From Pseudomonas defluvii (GTDB taxonomy: Bacteria; Pseudomonadota; Gammaproteobacteria; Pseudomonadales; Pseudomonadaceae), in NCBI RefSeq assembly GCF_001695625.1, contig NZ_MBPN01000038.1, positions 1-45,092 on the forward strand: a stretch of DNA of 45,092 nt. Direction: 5' to 3'. Shown piece after piece: positions 7,894 through 16,796 of this stretch. How positions within the stretch are numbered: the first letter of the stretch is position 1; each line of letters begins with the position of its first letter. A program made the translations under genes and the position numbers. The notes below the pieces were generated by a model, which saw only the letters and a program-made list of their open reading frames with translations, did not search any database and was not told where the DNA came from.

Positions 7894-8853
7894 TCAACGG
7901 CCTTTCAGTGACAACCTGCCAAGGCGCACGGCCGCGCGCGGATAGCCATTGCGAAGACTCAAGGGCCGAATCTGCCTGTGAATATGCGCGGTCAGTTCGG
8001 TCAGTCGTTGCGGGGTTAACGGCGCAGAGGTAACTGCCTGAGCACCAGGCCTGGCATAGACCCGCAAGTTGCCTTCATAAATGCCATGAGCCTCACGGCA
8101 GATGCGATGCACCGAGAAGCCATTATTGCGCAGCAGTGCTTCAAGGGTTTGCGCACAAAAATAGCTACGGTGGGAAACATGAATTTGCCACAAGCCCAGC
8201 CCAGGCCAATTGGCACCCATATCGGGTACTTCAATGACCAGCCACCCTTGCGGATCAATCAGCCCGGCTAACCATTGAAGCGCCTTGCCAGGCTCTTCCA
8301 GGTGTTCAAGGACATGAAACAAGGTGATCAGTTGCGGCTTGAACGGCAACTGAGTGCTTGCATTCAGCCCTTGCGCGCGAACCTTGTCCCCTAACCCCAG
8401 CGTGTGTACCGCATGATCGCGCTGCGGCCCGCCAGGCTCCAGGCCCAAGTACTGCTGGCAGCCATTACTGCGACACGCCGCAAGGAAAAACCCAAGGCCG
8501 GCCCCCACATCCAGCACCGACTCAATCGCACCGATGACCGAGGTAATCTCACTGTGCCGATAGCCTGCAATAAGGCGATAGTTCCAGAGCATCTGGTCCG
8601 AAGGTGGCTGAACCATCAGCCGCGGATAGACCTGTTCATAGAACGACGCTTGAACATCCCCCTGCAGCCCGCGCGCCAAGTACACCAGGCCACAACCACG
8701 GCAGACCGAGAGATTCACTCGCAAGAAGTAACGATCACGGCGCCAGACCGGATGCGGATCATTTAACCCACAGGACGGGCAAGACAGCGCAACCAGACGC
8801 TGATCAAGCGTGCGCAGATCGGTGAGCAGGGAAAAGGCTCGAGGCACTGGCAT
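7894..8853 (-). CDS. Class I SAM-dependent methyltransferase with N-terminal zinc ribbon
   Basis: About 319 residues. The N-terminus has two Cys pairs (CPSCG…CRGCG), a zinc ribbon typical of sugar methyltransferases in surface polysaccharide clusters. It is followed by the SAM-binding loop VLDVGAGLGFFLAA and the post-loop LFHVLEHLEEPGKAL. The C-terminal IEVPDMGANWPG and HVSHRSYF motifs match the same subfamily. The substrate is probably an NDP-sugar or a glycan-linked sugar. The start is uncertain: ATG at 8853 is chosen because the ribbon begins soon after; a GTG at 8931 would add 26 residues. It resembles the methyltransferase at 14506-15507 in domain order, so the cluster has two of them. 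Confidence 0.82.
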   Translation of the reverse strand: MPVPRAFSLLTDLRTLDQRLVALSCPSCGLNDPHPVWRRDRYFLRVNLSVCRGCGLVYLARGLQGDVQASFYEQVYPRLMVQPPSDQMLWNYRLIAGYRHSEITSVIGAIESVLDVGAGLGFFLAACRSNGCQQYLGLEPGGPQRDHAVHTLGLGDKVRAQGLNASTQLPFKPQLITLFHVLEHLEEPGKALQWLAGLIDPQGWLVIEVPDMGANWPGLGLWQIHVSHRSYFCAQTLEALLRNNGFSVHRICREAHGIYEGNLRVYARPGAQAVTSAPLTPQRLTELTAHIHRQIRPLSLRNGYPRAAVRLGRLSLKGR

Positions 8854-8931
8854 TGATATCCATTCATGTAGATAAAGAACGAAACCGTGCCCGAAGAGGC
8901 CATGTCGCGCAAGTACCCTATCGAGAAGCAC

Positions 8932-9111
8932 CTGCGAACGCCTGAAAGAGCGGCCACGGTCAGGTCGAGTGACTAAATGCAGGCGTAAATACTGGCCAAT
9001 TGCAACAGCCTGCAGGCTATGGCAAATTCACAACACCTCGACAGCATGGGTGTTCGACCGGATAGCGGACGGACGGCAGGAGGCCATCAGCGTTCCCTTC
9101 AGGTTGGATGC
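8932..9111. promoter_or_regulatory. Divergent intergenic region upstream of the main plus-strand operon
   Basis: This lies between the outwardly transcribed methyltransferase gene and the Wzz-like gene and should hold the promoter of the long plus-strand operon 9112-20628. I see no clear sigma-70 boxes or operator. Its length depends on which starts are used for the flanking genes. Confidence 0.4.
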
Positions 9112-10332
9112 ATGTACTCAACAGCAGCACATGGCCCGAAGCGGCCTCACGATGACGAAACTTCACTCGGCGAATTGTTCCTGCGTGTATTGCGCTTCTA
9201 CCAACGCTTCGGCCGGTTACTGTTGCTACCAGCCTTGGTCCTGTCGGTGTGCACAGCGTGGTGGGTTGCCCAGCGCCCCCTGTATAACGTAACGGCCTTA
9301 GTTGAGGTTCCCGACATTTCGCTGGAAGAATGGCGACAAGCCCAGTCGTTCCTGTGGGACGAACGCTGGGTGGCGGAGTCTTTCAGCGATGCGGATGGCG
9401 GGAACATACCCCCTCAACTCAAACAAATGGCGCTGAACCCCGCGTATTGGGCCCGCACGGTACTTTACCGTTCGGCACTGAACAGAGACGATCTGCGCGA
9501 CGTGCCGGTCGCCGAACTCCAGAAGACCCGGGGCCTGGGTTTGAGCCTTTCAGTACAGGCACGCGATGACGCGCAGGCCAGCCGTACCTTTGAGCTGCTA
9601 ACCCGACATGTGCGCGAAGCCTTGCTGGCCAACAGCCTGATAGGCCTGATCCGAGAAGGCCAGCAGGCACTTGCCCGGCGCCCGCAGTTGCACCTCGACT
9701 TGCTGCAAGCAGACTTCGACATCGAGCAGTACCGCCAACGTATCGAAGATATGCGCCGGCTGCTGGAGCGCTACCCCGAACTGCGGCACATGGAGGCCAA
9801 CACCGTTGTATCGGTGAGCGACGGTGGCGGCAAGTACCTCGCTCCATTGCCGCAGATCGTGGCGCTGGAAGCGACCGTTTCCGAGCTGCAAGCCAAATCG
9901 CGCAAAATCCGTCGTGAGCTGGAAAAGCTCGATTGGACAACGCAATTGCTGGCGGGCATGGACCAGACCGTCCGCAATGTCTCCTCCGGGGAGGAGATCA
10001 TCGACAAATTACGCGAGAACCGAAGCAAACTGCTCGCCGACAACCCGCAACTTCCCGCTGTTGCTCAGGAAGCGATCCAGGACATGGGCCTCAAGCTGGC
10101 GTTGGCCGAGGCCCGACAGCAGGCCATCGGCATCAAGACCCGCTCGGCGCTTTCCGGCACGCTGGTAACAGCACGCAACCCCATCATGGCTGGCCTGACC
10201 GTCTTTGGGGTGCTGTTTGCGGGGCTGTCGCTGTTGTTGGCAATCCATGCCCTGATGCACCGGGATCGTGAAATCCTGACCTGGCTGCCACGCCCCCTGC
10301 GTCGCAGACTGATCGTCGAGGTGCGCCCATGA
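9112..10332 (+). CDS. Wzz-like polysaccharide chain-length determinant
   Basis: A 406-residue inner-membrane protein with the Wzz/polysaccharide co-polymerase layout. A first membrane segment lies around residues 31-47 (LLLLPALVLSVCTAWWV), followed by a long periplasmic region rich in heptad-like helices, and a second membrane segment near the C-terminus (LTVFGVLFAGLSLLLAIHAL). It lacks the cytoplasmic tyrosine-kinase domain, so it is not a full Wzc. It would set the length of the Wzy-made polymer. The start is uncertain: ATG at 9112 has an AGG nine bases upstream; ATG at 9019 would add 31 non-hydrophobic residues. It begins a tightly packed operon in which the next gene overlaps by 4 bases (ATGA). 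Confidence 0.82.
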   Translation: MYSTAAHGPKRPHDDETSLGELFLRVLRFYQRFGRLLLLPALVLSVCTAWWVAQRPLYNVTALVEVPDISLEEWRQAQSFLWDERWVAESFSDADGGNIPPQLKQMALNPAYWARTVLYRSALNRDDLRDVPVAELQKTRGLGLSLSVQARDDAQASRTFELLTRHVREALLANSLIGLIREGQQALARRPQLHLDLLQADFDIEQYRQRIEDMRRLLERYPELRHMEANTVVSVSDGGGKYLAPLPQIVALEATVSELQAKSRKIRRELEKLDWTTQLLAGMDQTVRNVSSGEEIIDKLRENRSKLLADNPQLPAVAQEAIQDMGLKLALAEARQQAIGIKTRSALSGTLVTARNPIMAGLTVFGVLFAGLSLLLAIHALMHRDREILTWLPRPLRRRLIVEVRP

Positions 10333-11258
10333 TGCGCCTGTTGGTCACCGGTGGAGCCGGTATGCTGGGGCGTCGCGTTACCCGACAATGGCGCGAGGCT
10401 GGCGGCGAAGTTGCGGTGCTGGACAACCTGTCGAGCGGCCTGCCGATGCCGGAGGAAGCCACCCTGGCGGTGTGCGGCGATCTGTGCAACAGCGAAACAC
10501 TGACAGCCCTGCTGGACGCGTTTCGTCCAGATGCCATCATCCACCTGGCAGCGGTGCATCACATTCCCACCTGCGAAACCCAACGCGCCCACTGCCTTGA
10601 CGTCAACGTCGTCGGTACCGAGCGATTACTGGCCGCCGCGGAGCAGGCAGACATCAGGCGCATCGTGATTGCGTCAAGCGGCGCCGTCTATGCCTGGCAG
10701 GAAGCCCCGCTGGCAGAACTCACCAGCCCGCTGGCGCCCTGCGACAACTATGCCCTGTCCAAGTACAGCAACGAACAACAGTTGAAGTTCTGGGCCAGCC
10801 GCGGCCAACGCGTGGGCCGAGCAGCCAGGATCTTCAACGCCATTGGCCATGACGATCCCAATGGGCACCTGATTCCCGAGGTGCTGGCACAACTGCGCAG
10901 TGCAAGCGATGGGCGCGTGCGCCTGGGGAACCTGACCCCAAGGCGCGACTACCTGCACGCTGACGACATCGCTCGCGGCCTGATCGCCATGCTGCTCGAC
11001 CCTCGCCACGATGTTCCGTTCGATACCCTGAACCTGTGTTCTGGCGTGGAGCACTCCGTAGAGCAATTGGTCCGGCAACTGGGCCAGATTCTCGGCATGC
11101 CGGTAACGGTTGAAGTTGACCCGGCGCGCAAGCGCCGAGTCGACCGCCCCAGCCAACTCGGTGATCCCGGCCGCACGCTGGAACTGCTTGGCTGGCAGCC
11201 ACGTTTGCGCTTCGATGAAGCCTTGCGAAGGGTCGTGTTTCCGGACAGTGCGCAGTGA
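10329..11258 (+). CDS. NAD-dependent epimerase/dehydratase (nucleotide-sugar SDR)
   Basis: A 309-residue extended short-chain dehydrogenase/reductase. It has the Rossmann motif TGGAGMLGRRV at the N-terminus, IIHLAAVHHIPTCE, the substrate-positioning IASSGAVY, and the catalytic YALSK (YxxxK). The C-terminal part contains RRDYLHADDIARG, usual for NDP-sugar 4-epimerases and related enzymes. It makes an NDP-sugar for the glycan; the exact reaction (GalE-like, WbpP-like or a dehydratase) is not decidable by eye. Its start overlaps the Wzz-like gene by 4 bases and its stop overlaps the flippase GTG start by 4 bases. Confidence 0.85.
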   Translation: MMRLLVTGGAGMLGRRVTRQWREAGGEVAVLDNLSSGLPMPEEATLAVCGDLCNSETLTALLDAFRPDAIIHLAAVHHIPTCETQRAHCLDVNVVGTERLLAAAEQADIRRIVIASSGAVYAWQEAPLAELTSPLAPCDNYALSKYSNEQQLKFWASRGQRVGRAARIFNAIGHDDPNGHLIPEVLAQLRSASDGRVRLGNLTPRRDYLHADDIARGLIAMLLDPRHDVPFDTLNLCSGVEHSVEQLVRQLGQILGMPVTVEVDPARKRRVDRPSQLGDPGRTLELLGWQPRLRFDEALRRVVFPDSAQ

Positions 11259-12652
11259 ATCCAGGCGCCTCTCAAGAGCCCGCTCAACCGACGCCTGGCA
11301 AACACGCTCGACACCCCAAGGCAGGGTCGATCAGCCAGCCGTTGCTCTTCGCGGCCTCGACGTACGCGCTGGGCCAAGTGGCCAATTTCCTGTTCCAGTT
11401 ACGCCTGCTGTACCTGTTGGGCCCTTCGCAATACGGTGAAACCGGACTCGCCCACCTGCTGCTGGTTACGCTGATTTTCCTGGCGGACCTCGGCTACTCG
11501 TCACTGTTCCTGCGCGAATCCGGCAACTCGCCCGACTGGCAACACACCTGGCGATATGCCTTGGGACATCGGTTGGCCGCTACCGCCGCGCTGCTGGCCG
11601 CCAGCGCACTCGGCTGGCAGCTATGGGGCAGTGAGGGTGCCAGCCAGGAGTACCTGCTCTGGGCCGCGCCAGCCTGCCTGCTCGCGCTGTTCAATTATTC
11701 GTCGCCAATGATCGCCGAGGGGCGGCGTTTGGCCGGTCTGCTGGTCACACAAGTTGCTTGGCCCGCCGCACTGCTCTTCTGGTACCTGTTACAGGACACG
11801 CTCGCGCAGTCGATGGCGGCCACCGCCGGGCTATCGGTCAGCCTTGGCTATCTGGTGCAGGCACTCGTCAATGTGTTCTGCAGCCGCCAACTCAAGCTCT
11901 GGCTGCCTTTGGTGGGCAAAGGTCAGATAGGCGCTGCCGTCCATCTCTCGCTGATCGGCATATGCGGCACCCTGCATGATCGGCTCACACCGTTTCTGCT
12001 GGCGCCGCTGGCACCGACTTTCCTGCCGTTTTTCCTGATCTTGAACCACGTGCTCAGTGGCCTTTCAGGGATACAGGCCCAGCTTGCACGGCTCCTGCTG
12101 CCCACTGCCAACACGGCACCCGGGCAGGCGCGGATTCTGACTGTGGCCTCACTGTTGCTGTGGGGCACAGCAACAGTATTGCTGGCGGGCCTGCTGATAA
12201 AGAACCTGGCGTTGTTTACTGAGCAGCGCCCATGGCTGGGGCTGGCAGCAATCGTGATATTCGCTTGGGGGCTCTCAGCATCGAGTGGGGTGCTCGCCAC
12301 GCTGCTCATCAGCGCTCGCCAGGAAGGTCGCTTGATGAGGCTGCTGGCGATCGGCATGACCGGCAGCGCACTGCTGCAGATCGGCGCCGCATGGGCAGGC
12401 GACGCAGGTTACCTGCTGTGGGCCCGCATGGCAGGCGTACTCGCGATATTGGTCTGGCAGCTCAAACTGCTCAAACTGCGCTTCGGGCTCGCTGGGCTGA
12501 CGACCCTGGCCCTGTCGCTGCTCGCGTGTGTTGCTGACGCAACCGATTGGGCGATGACGATCGGCACGGTGCTGTTGCTGCCAATCCTGATCGGACTGCT
12601 GCGGCAGATGCCCTGCTATTTGCCCGTCCGCCGCGCAGGCGCCCACCCATGA
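11255..12652 (+). CDS. Wzx-like polysaccharide flippase
   Basis: A 465-residue, very hydrophobic protein. Many transmembrane helices run throughout (for example SLGYLVQALVNVF and TVLLLPILIGLL). The N-terminal pattern LGQVANFLFQLRLLYLLGPSQ matches the opening of oligosaccharide flippases of the MOP superfamily. It would move lipid-linked repeat units to the periplasm for polymerisation by the Wzy-like protein at 15504-16796. The GTG start overlaps the upstream stop (GTGA), indicating coupling. The extended, Pro/Ser-rich first 30 residues are non-conserved. Assignment rests on topology and context; sequence signatures of this family are weak. Confidence 0.78.
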   Translation: MNPGASQEPAQPTPGKHARHPKAGSISQPLLFAASTYALGQVANFLFQLRLLYLLGPSQYGETGLAHLLLVTLIFLADLGYSSLFLRESGNSPDWQHTWRYALGHRLAATAALLAASALGWQLWGSEGASQEYLLWAAPACLLALFNYSSPMIAEGRRLAGLLVTQVAWPAALLFWYLLQDTLAQSMAATAGLSVSLGYLVQALVNVFCSRQLKLWLPLVGKGQIGAAVHLSLIGICGTLHDRLTPFLLAPLAPTFLPFFLILNHVLSGLSGIQAQLARLLLPTANTAPGQARILTVASLLLWGTATVLLAGLLIKNLALFTEQRPWLGLAAIVIFAWGLSASSGVLATLLISARQEGRLMRLLAIGMTGSALLQIGAAWAGDAGYLLWARMAGVLAILVWQLKLLKLRFGLAGLTTLALSLLACVADATDWAMTIGTVLLLPILIGLLRQMPCYLPVRRAGAHP

Positions 12653-12671
12653 ACACACCGGAGCAGCTGTC

Positions 12672-14513
12672 ATGTGCGGTTTGATTGCAGTGCGCGCGCT
12701 CCGCGCCTCCGCCGGCCTGGAACAACGGGCCAGATCGGCACTGGCGAGCCTGGCCCGACGTGGCCCGGATGCAGAAGGGCTACTCACCGTAGAGCAGGCA
12801 CCCGCGACCCTGCTCGGCCATCGCCGACTGGCCATCCTCGATACCAGCAGCGCTGCCGAACAGCCTATGCGCTGTCCGATCAGCGGTACGGTGCTGGTGT
12901 TCAATGGTGCGATCTACAACTTTGTCGAGCTGCGCGAAGAGCTTCGCGCACTGGGCTGCCTGTTCGTCACAGACGGCGACACCGAGGTGCTGCTACAGGG
13001 CTGGCGCCTCTGGGGTGAAAAGGTATTTGCTCGCTGCAACGGCATGTGGGCGGCGGTGCTATGGGATGCGCCCAGCGGCGATCTGATCTATTGCCGCGAC
13101 CGGCTCGGCGTGAAACCGCTGTACCTGCATCACGATGGGCACCACGTAACGCTGGCCAGCGAAATCAGCGCAATTGCCGCAATGCGTGGCGGGTTCCCAG
13201 CCCCTAACCCAGAGAAACTCTTCGATTTCCTGGTCACCGGCTTTTCCGAGCAAGGCACCGCCACGTTCTTTAGCGGCGTTCAGGCGGTACCGCCTGGCCA
13301 GGTCTGCCGCATGAGCCGAGCCGGGCGTTTCAGTGCCGCCCCTTATCATGACTGGCCCGAGCCCGGTAGCGCAGAACCGCTGTCGAGCACTGAAGTGCGC
13401 GAGCTGGTGGAAGATGCAATTCGCCTGCGCCTGCAGGCAGACGTCCCCGTGGCCAGCCTGCTGTCCGGCGGGCTGGACAGCTCCATCATCACGCATGTCG
13501 CGCTTGGCGCCAGCCAGCAACACCGACAGCGGCTGTCGGGCGCCTTTACCTACGGCTATCACGACGCTGTGCAGTCGGCGTTCGATGAGTCGGCCAGAGC
13601 CACAGAGTTCATGGGCGACAGTGGTCATGCGGCCTTGCATCGAATACTGCGCTTTAACCCCATCCCCTCAGCCGATGAGCTAATGAACCTGGTCAGCGTC
13701 CAGGGCGAGCCGTTCAGCACGCCGTCGGCGATTGCCGGCTTCAGAACCTACCGTGCCATCCGCGAACAAGGCTACAAAGTCGTGTTATCCGGGGAAGGCG
13801 CCGACGAGCTGTTCGGCGGGTACACCGCGCGTTACCACGCCCTGGCAGCGAGGGATGCGCTCAAGGCGGGCAAACTGCTGCATATGATTCGCCTGCTCAG
13901 GTACCGCACTTTCGCGCCCGGCCTGCTCTTGAATCGCCTGGTCTGGGACCTGCCACTGCCTGCGGTGGGGGCATTGCTGCGGCGCAAAAGACCCAGCGTC
14001 GGCCTGATGAGCGAGGCACTCTGGGCGTCGCAGCGGCATCGCCTGGAATACCTGCAAGAACGCATGCGCAGCAATCTGGAAACCCGGCTGCGCCAGGATG
14101 AACTCGACAACCTGCTGCCCATGAGCCTGCGGATGGCCGACCGCAACAGCATGAGCGCGGGTATCGAACTGCGCAGCCCGTTCATGGACCATCGCCTGGT
14201 GCAACGCGCCTTTGCCACCCCGGCATTGACGCGGGTGGGTGAAGGACGCTCCAAGGCGCTACTCCGGGACGCCTTCAAAGGGCTGCTGCCCGAGGCCATC
14301 ATCGAAACGCCGAAGAACACCGGTTTCGGTCATGCCGAACAGTTTCTCGTCGGTCGTTTGCCGTGGCGCGAGTTGCTCGATGACCTGCCCTCCGGGCTGG
14401 CGGCATTCATCGACGTGGATGGGCTACGCGCCCAGCTCGCCCAGCCCCGCCAGCACAGCACGTTGTGGCTGGCACTGTCCGTCGCACTCTGGTATCGGAG
14501 GTTCCATGCGTGA
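12672..14513 (+). CDS. Asparagine synthase (glutamine-hydrolysing) family amidotransferase
   Basis: A 613-residue protein with both AsnB domains. The N-terminal glutaminase has Cys2 (MCGLIAV), RRGPDAEG, HRRLAILD, VFNGAIYNF and a DGDTEVLL segment. The synthetase domain has the PP-loop LLSGGLDSS near residues 263-271 and LSGEGADELFGGY. Such genes are common in O-antigen and exopolysaccharide clusters, where they are thought to amidate a sugar carboxylate (WbpS/WbmE-like) rather than make free asparagine. The intact Cys2 distinguishes it from the second asparagine-synthase-like protein at 18775-20628. A GGAG lies 8 bases before the ATG. Confidence 0.9.
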   Translation: MCGLIAVRALRASAGLEQRARSALASLARRGPDAEGLLTVEQAPATLLGHRRLAILDTSSAAEQPMRCPISGTVLVFNGAIYNFVELREELRALGCLFVTDGDTEVLLQGWRLWGEKVFARCNGMWAAVLWDAPSGDLIYCRDRLGVKPLYLHHDGHHVTLASEISAIAAMRGGFPAPNPEKLFDFLVTGFSEQGTATFFSGVQAVPPGQVCRMSRAGRFSAAPYHDWPEPGSAEPLSSTEVRELVEDAIRLRLQADVPVASLLSGGLDSSIITHVALGASQQHRQRLSGAFTYGYHDAVQSAFDESARATEFMGDSGHAALHRILRFNPIPSADELMNLVSVQGEPFSTPSAIAGFRTYRAIREQGYKVVLSGEGADELFGGYTARYHALAARDALKAGKLLHMIRLLRYRTFAPGLLLNRLVWDLPLPAVGALLRRKRPSVGLMSEALWASQRHRLEYLQERMRSNLETRLRQDELDNLLPMSLRMADRNSMSAGIELRSPFMDHRLVQRAFATPALTRVGEGRSKALLRDAFKGLLPEAIIETPKNTGFGHAEQFLVGRLPWRELLDDLPSGLAAFIDVDGLRAQLAQPRQHSTLWLALSVALWYRRFHA

Positions 14514-15507
14514 GCACAGCGTGGACTGGGGGTTGGCAGCGGACTGCGGCCAGTGTCGCCTGTGCGGCAGCACCGAGGCACAGCGGCATTTCTGGCCGGA
14601 GGTCTATGCCCGATCAGGCCAGCAACTAAGGCGTTGCGGACATTGTGCGGCGGTTTATCTGGCGCCAGGCTTTACCGAAGCCGGCCTGTCGCGGTTCTAT
14701 GAAGGCGCCTACCGCCGCCTGTTTCCGGCGGAAGTACCCTGGCGCAGCAGCACGCGCTTCTTTGCCTGGCGCGGCGACCGGGAAACTGCCCGCCTGCGTC
14801 TGTCGCTGATTGCGCCGAAGCTGCCACAGAAGGCGCATCTTTTTGAAATGGGTTCGGGCTTCGGTGCTTTTCTCGGCGAGGCCTCAATGCTGCGCCCAGA
14901 CCTGCAACTGACGGCCAACGAGCCGGACACCTCGCACCGCGGCGCCTTGCTGGCGCACGCGCAAGTCGCGTTCATCAACGACCTGACCGCCCTCCCAGCA
15001 GAGCACCTGGACGCGCTGGTAGCGTTCCATGTCCTGGAGCACCTGATCGACCCTCGGGGTTTCCTGGAACAAGCCGCACGCACGCTCCGAGTAGGCGGAC
15101 AGCTATGGATAGAGGTACCGGACCTGATGAGCGACTGGCAGACCCGCCTGTTCGTGCACCCAGCTCACTTGAGTTACTTCTGCGCCGACAACCTGCAACG
15201 CCTCGCCGAAGCAGCCGGTCTGCAGGTCACCTACTGCGGCGCTCATCCACTGACGGCATTGCCCGGCACGCTGTGGCTTGAAGCAAAACGCCCGGAACGC
15301 CTCGTGCAATCCCCCATGGCGCCCGCTGCCAAGGCAAGCGTCAATACCGTTGATCAATGGATTGAACGGGTTGACTGGGGCTTCAAAGACCGCCTGAAGG
15401 CCATGCTCAAGCGTGCGGCCCTGAGCCTGCTCGGAGCTGGCGCGCTCGGCGAGCTGCAGCGCTTGCGCCAACATCGTGCCCGGCAGCGTCAGGAGCCGCG
15501 CCGATGA
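14506..15507 (+). CDS. Class I SAM-dependent methyltransferase with N-terminal zinc ribbon
   Basis: A 333-residue protein. The N-terminal zinc ribbon has CRLCG and CGHC pairs (residues ~17-45). The SAM site is LFEMGSGFGAFLGEA, followed by AFHVLEHLIDPRGFLEQA and IEVPDLMSDW, then HPAHLSYFCADNL. The order matches the methyltransferase at 7894-8853, suggesting a shared origin. It probably methylates a sugar of the repeat unit. The ATG at 14506 lies inside the end of the asparagine-synthase gene (8-base overlap); the open frame extends upstream but only as an overlap with that gene. Confidence 0.85.
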   Translation: MREHSVDWGLAADCGQCRLCGSTEAQRHFWPEVYARSGQQLRRCGHCAAVYLAPGFTEAGLSRFYEGAYRRLFPAEVPWRSSTRFFAWRGDRETARLRLSLIAPKLPQKAHLFEMGSGFGAFLGEASMLRPDLQLTANEPDTSHRGALLAHAQVAFINDLTALPAEHLDALVAFHVLEHLIDPRGFLEQAARTLRVGGQLWIEVPDLMSDWQTRLFVHPAHLSYFCADNLQRLAEAAGLQVTYCGAHPLTALPGTLWLEAKRPERLVQSPMAPAAKASVNTVDQWIERVDWGFKDRLKAMLKRAALSLLGAGALGELQRLRQHRARQRQEPRR

Positions 15508-16796
15508 GGTTCGTGGCGCTGGTGATCATCATACTTTGGGTCCACTTGGGCGACCTTGGCAGTGCCTGGCTGTATGATGGCGGCGCGTGGCCTGGCGCGG
15601 GCGTGCTGCGCAATCTGCGCGACCTGCTGGTCATCGTCCTCGCGGGCTGCTGCCTGCTCAGCGTACGCATGCCGACGCGCCTGCTGCTGCCAATACTGGC
15701 CTATGGCAGCCTGGCAATGCTGTACCTGCTGTTCAATCGCGGCGGCGTCTCCTTTGGCATCTTGGTCGGCTCATTCGGCACTCTGCTGATACCCATGCTG
15801 TTCTTTCTGGCGGGCTATTACTGCGTCCGGGAACGCCAGCAACTGCGCAGTTGTGCCGCCCTGCTGATAACGCTGGGCATCGCCAGTACCCTGTTCGGCG
15901 CCTGGGAACAACGAAACACCCATTTCTGGATCGACACGCTCGCGTATCCGAGCTACATGCTGCATGTCAAAGGCTTGCTGCTGGGGGCTCAACCGGACAC
16001 CGGGTTGCCCTGGAATTTCTACTCCAACCTCGAGCTGGATCGCCGGGCCGCAGGCCTGCTGGCCTCGCCTTTGGCCCAGGGAATGTTCCTCGCCGTCGTC
16101 GCGCTGACCGCAATCGCTTGGTTAGAGCGGCGCGCACGCTGGTTCGGCCTTGCCTTGTGCGGCCTGATGTTCATCGGTATCTGGATGTCCGGGACCCGAG
16201 GCGCCATGCTCGCGGGCAGCCTGGCGCTGGTCGGTTACCTGATGACCGGCACGACCTTGTTCCGCTCCCGGTATTCACGCCTGGTGATCGCGGGGTGTGC
16301 CTGTATTGCTATCGCTATTGCGTCATACGGCATCGTGCTCATCAGCATCCGATTTCAGGATGGTTCAACCATCGGTCACTGGATGGCCTTGCAGAAAAAC
16401 CTTCAGGACTTGCCCAAGGTATTGCTGCTGGGAGCCGGGTTAGGTGAGCAAGGCGCAATCGCCGCACAAGAAAGCCGCCCGGCCATCGGTGGCGGTGAAG
16501 GGGCCATATTCAGTATCGCCTTTCAATTGGGCCTGCCCGCCGCCCTGCTCTTCCTGTACTTCTATGCCAACGTCGCGCTGGCCTTGTGGCGCGGCTATCG
16601 CCAGCACCGCGAGCCCATGGCCCTGGCGGTTTTCTGGCTGTCGCTCGGTGTCGCCACGACCCTGATCAGTTCCGAGCACGTACTGGCAGTCTCCGGTACC
16701 GGCGCTTTCTGGCTGCTCTGCGGTGCCACACTGCGCAGCCTGCCCAAAACACAACATTATGCAGCAGGGATGCGCTATGAATACTCAGCCCGGTAA
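15504..16796 (+). CDS. Wzy-like O-antigen polymerase/ligase family membrane protein
   Basis: A 430-residue polytopic membrane protein with about ten to twelve hydrophobic segments. A periplasmic-loop region in the middle (around ALAYPSYML and PWNFYSNLELDRRAAG) is followed by WMSGTRGAML, a pattern shared by the O-antigen ligase/polymerase superfamily (Wzy_C). Late in the protein, GAGLGEQGAI and GGGEGAIFSIAFQLG also fit. It would polymerise undecaprenyl-linked repeat units in the periplasm. The start overlaps the methyltransferase stop by 4 bases (ATGA) and the end overlaps the WecG gene by 20 bases. A ligase function cannot be ruled out. Confidence 0.8.
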   Translation: MRFVALVIIILWVHLGDLGSAWLYDGGAWPGAGVLRNLRDLLVIVLAGCCLLSVRMPTRLLLPILAYGSLAMLYLLFNRGGVSFGILVGSFGTLLIPMLFFLAGYYCVRERQQLRSCAALLITLGIASTLFGAWEQRNTHFWIDTLAYPSYMLHVKGLLLGAQPDTGLPWNFYSNLELDRRAAGLLASPLAQGMFLAVVALTAIAWLERRARWFGLALCGLMFIGIWMSGTRGAMLAGSLALVGYLMTGTTLFRSRYSRLVIAGCACIAIAIASYGIVLISIRFQDGSTIGHWMALQKNLQDLPKVLLLGAGLGEQGAIAAQESRPAIGGGEGAIFSIAFQLGLPAALLFLYFYANVALALWRGYRQHREPMALAVFWLSLGVATTLISSEHVLAVSGTGAFWLLCGATLRSLPKTQHYAAGMRYEYSAR

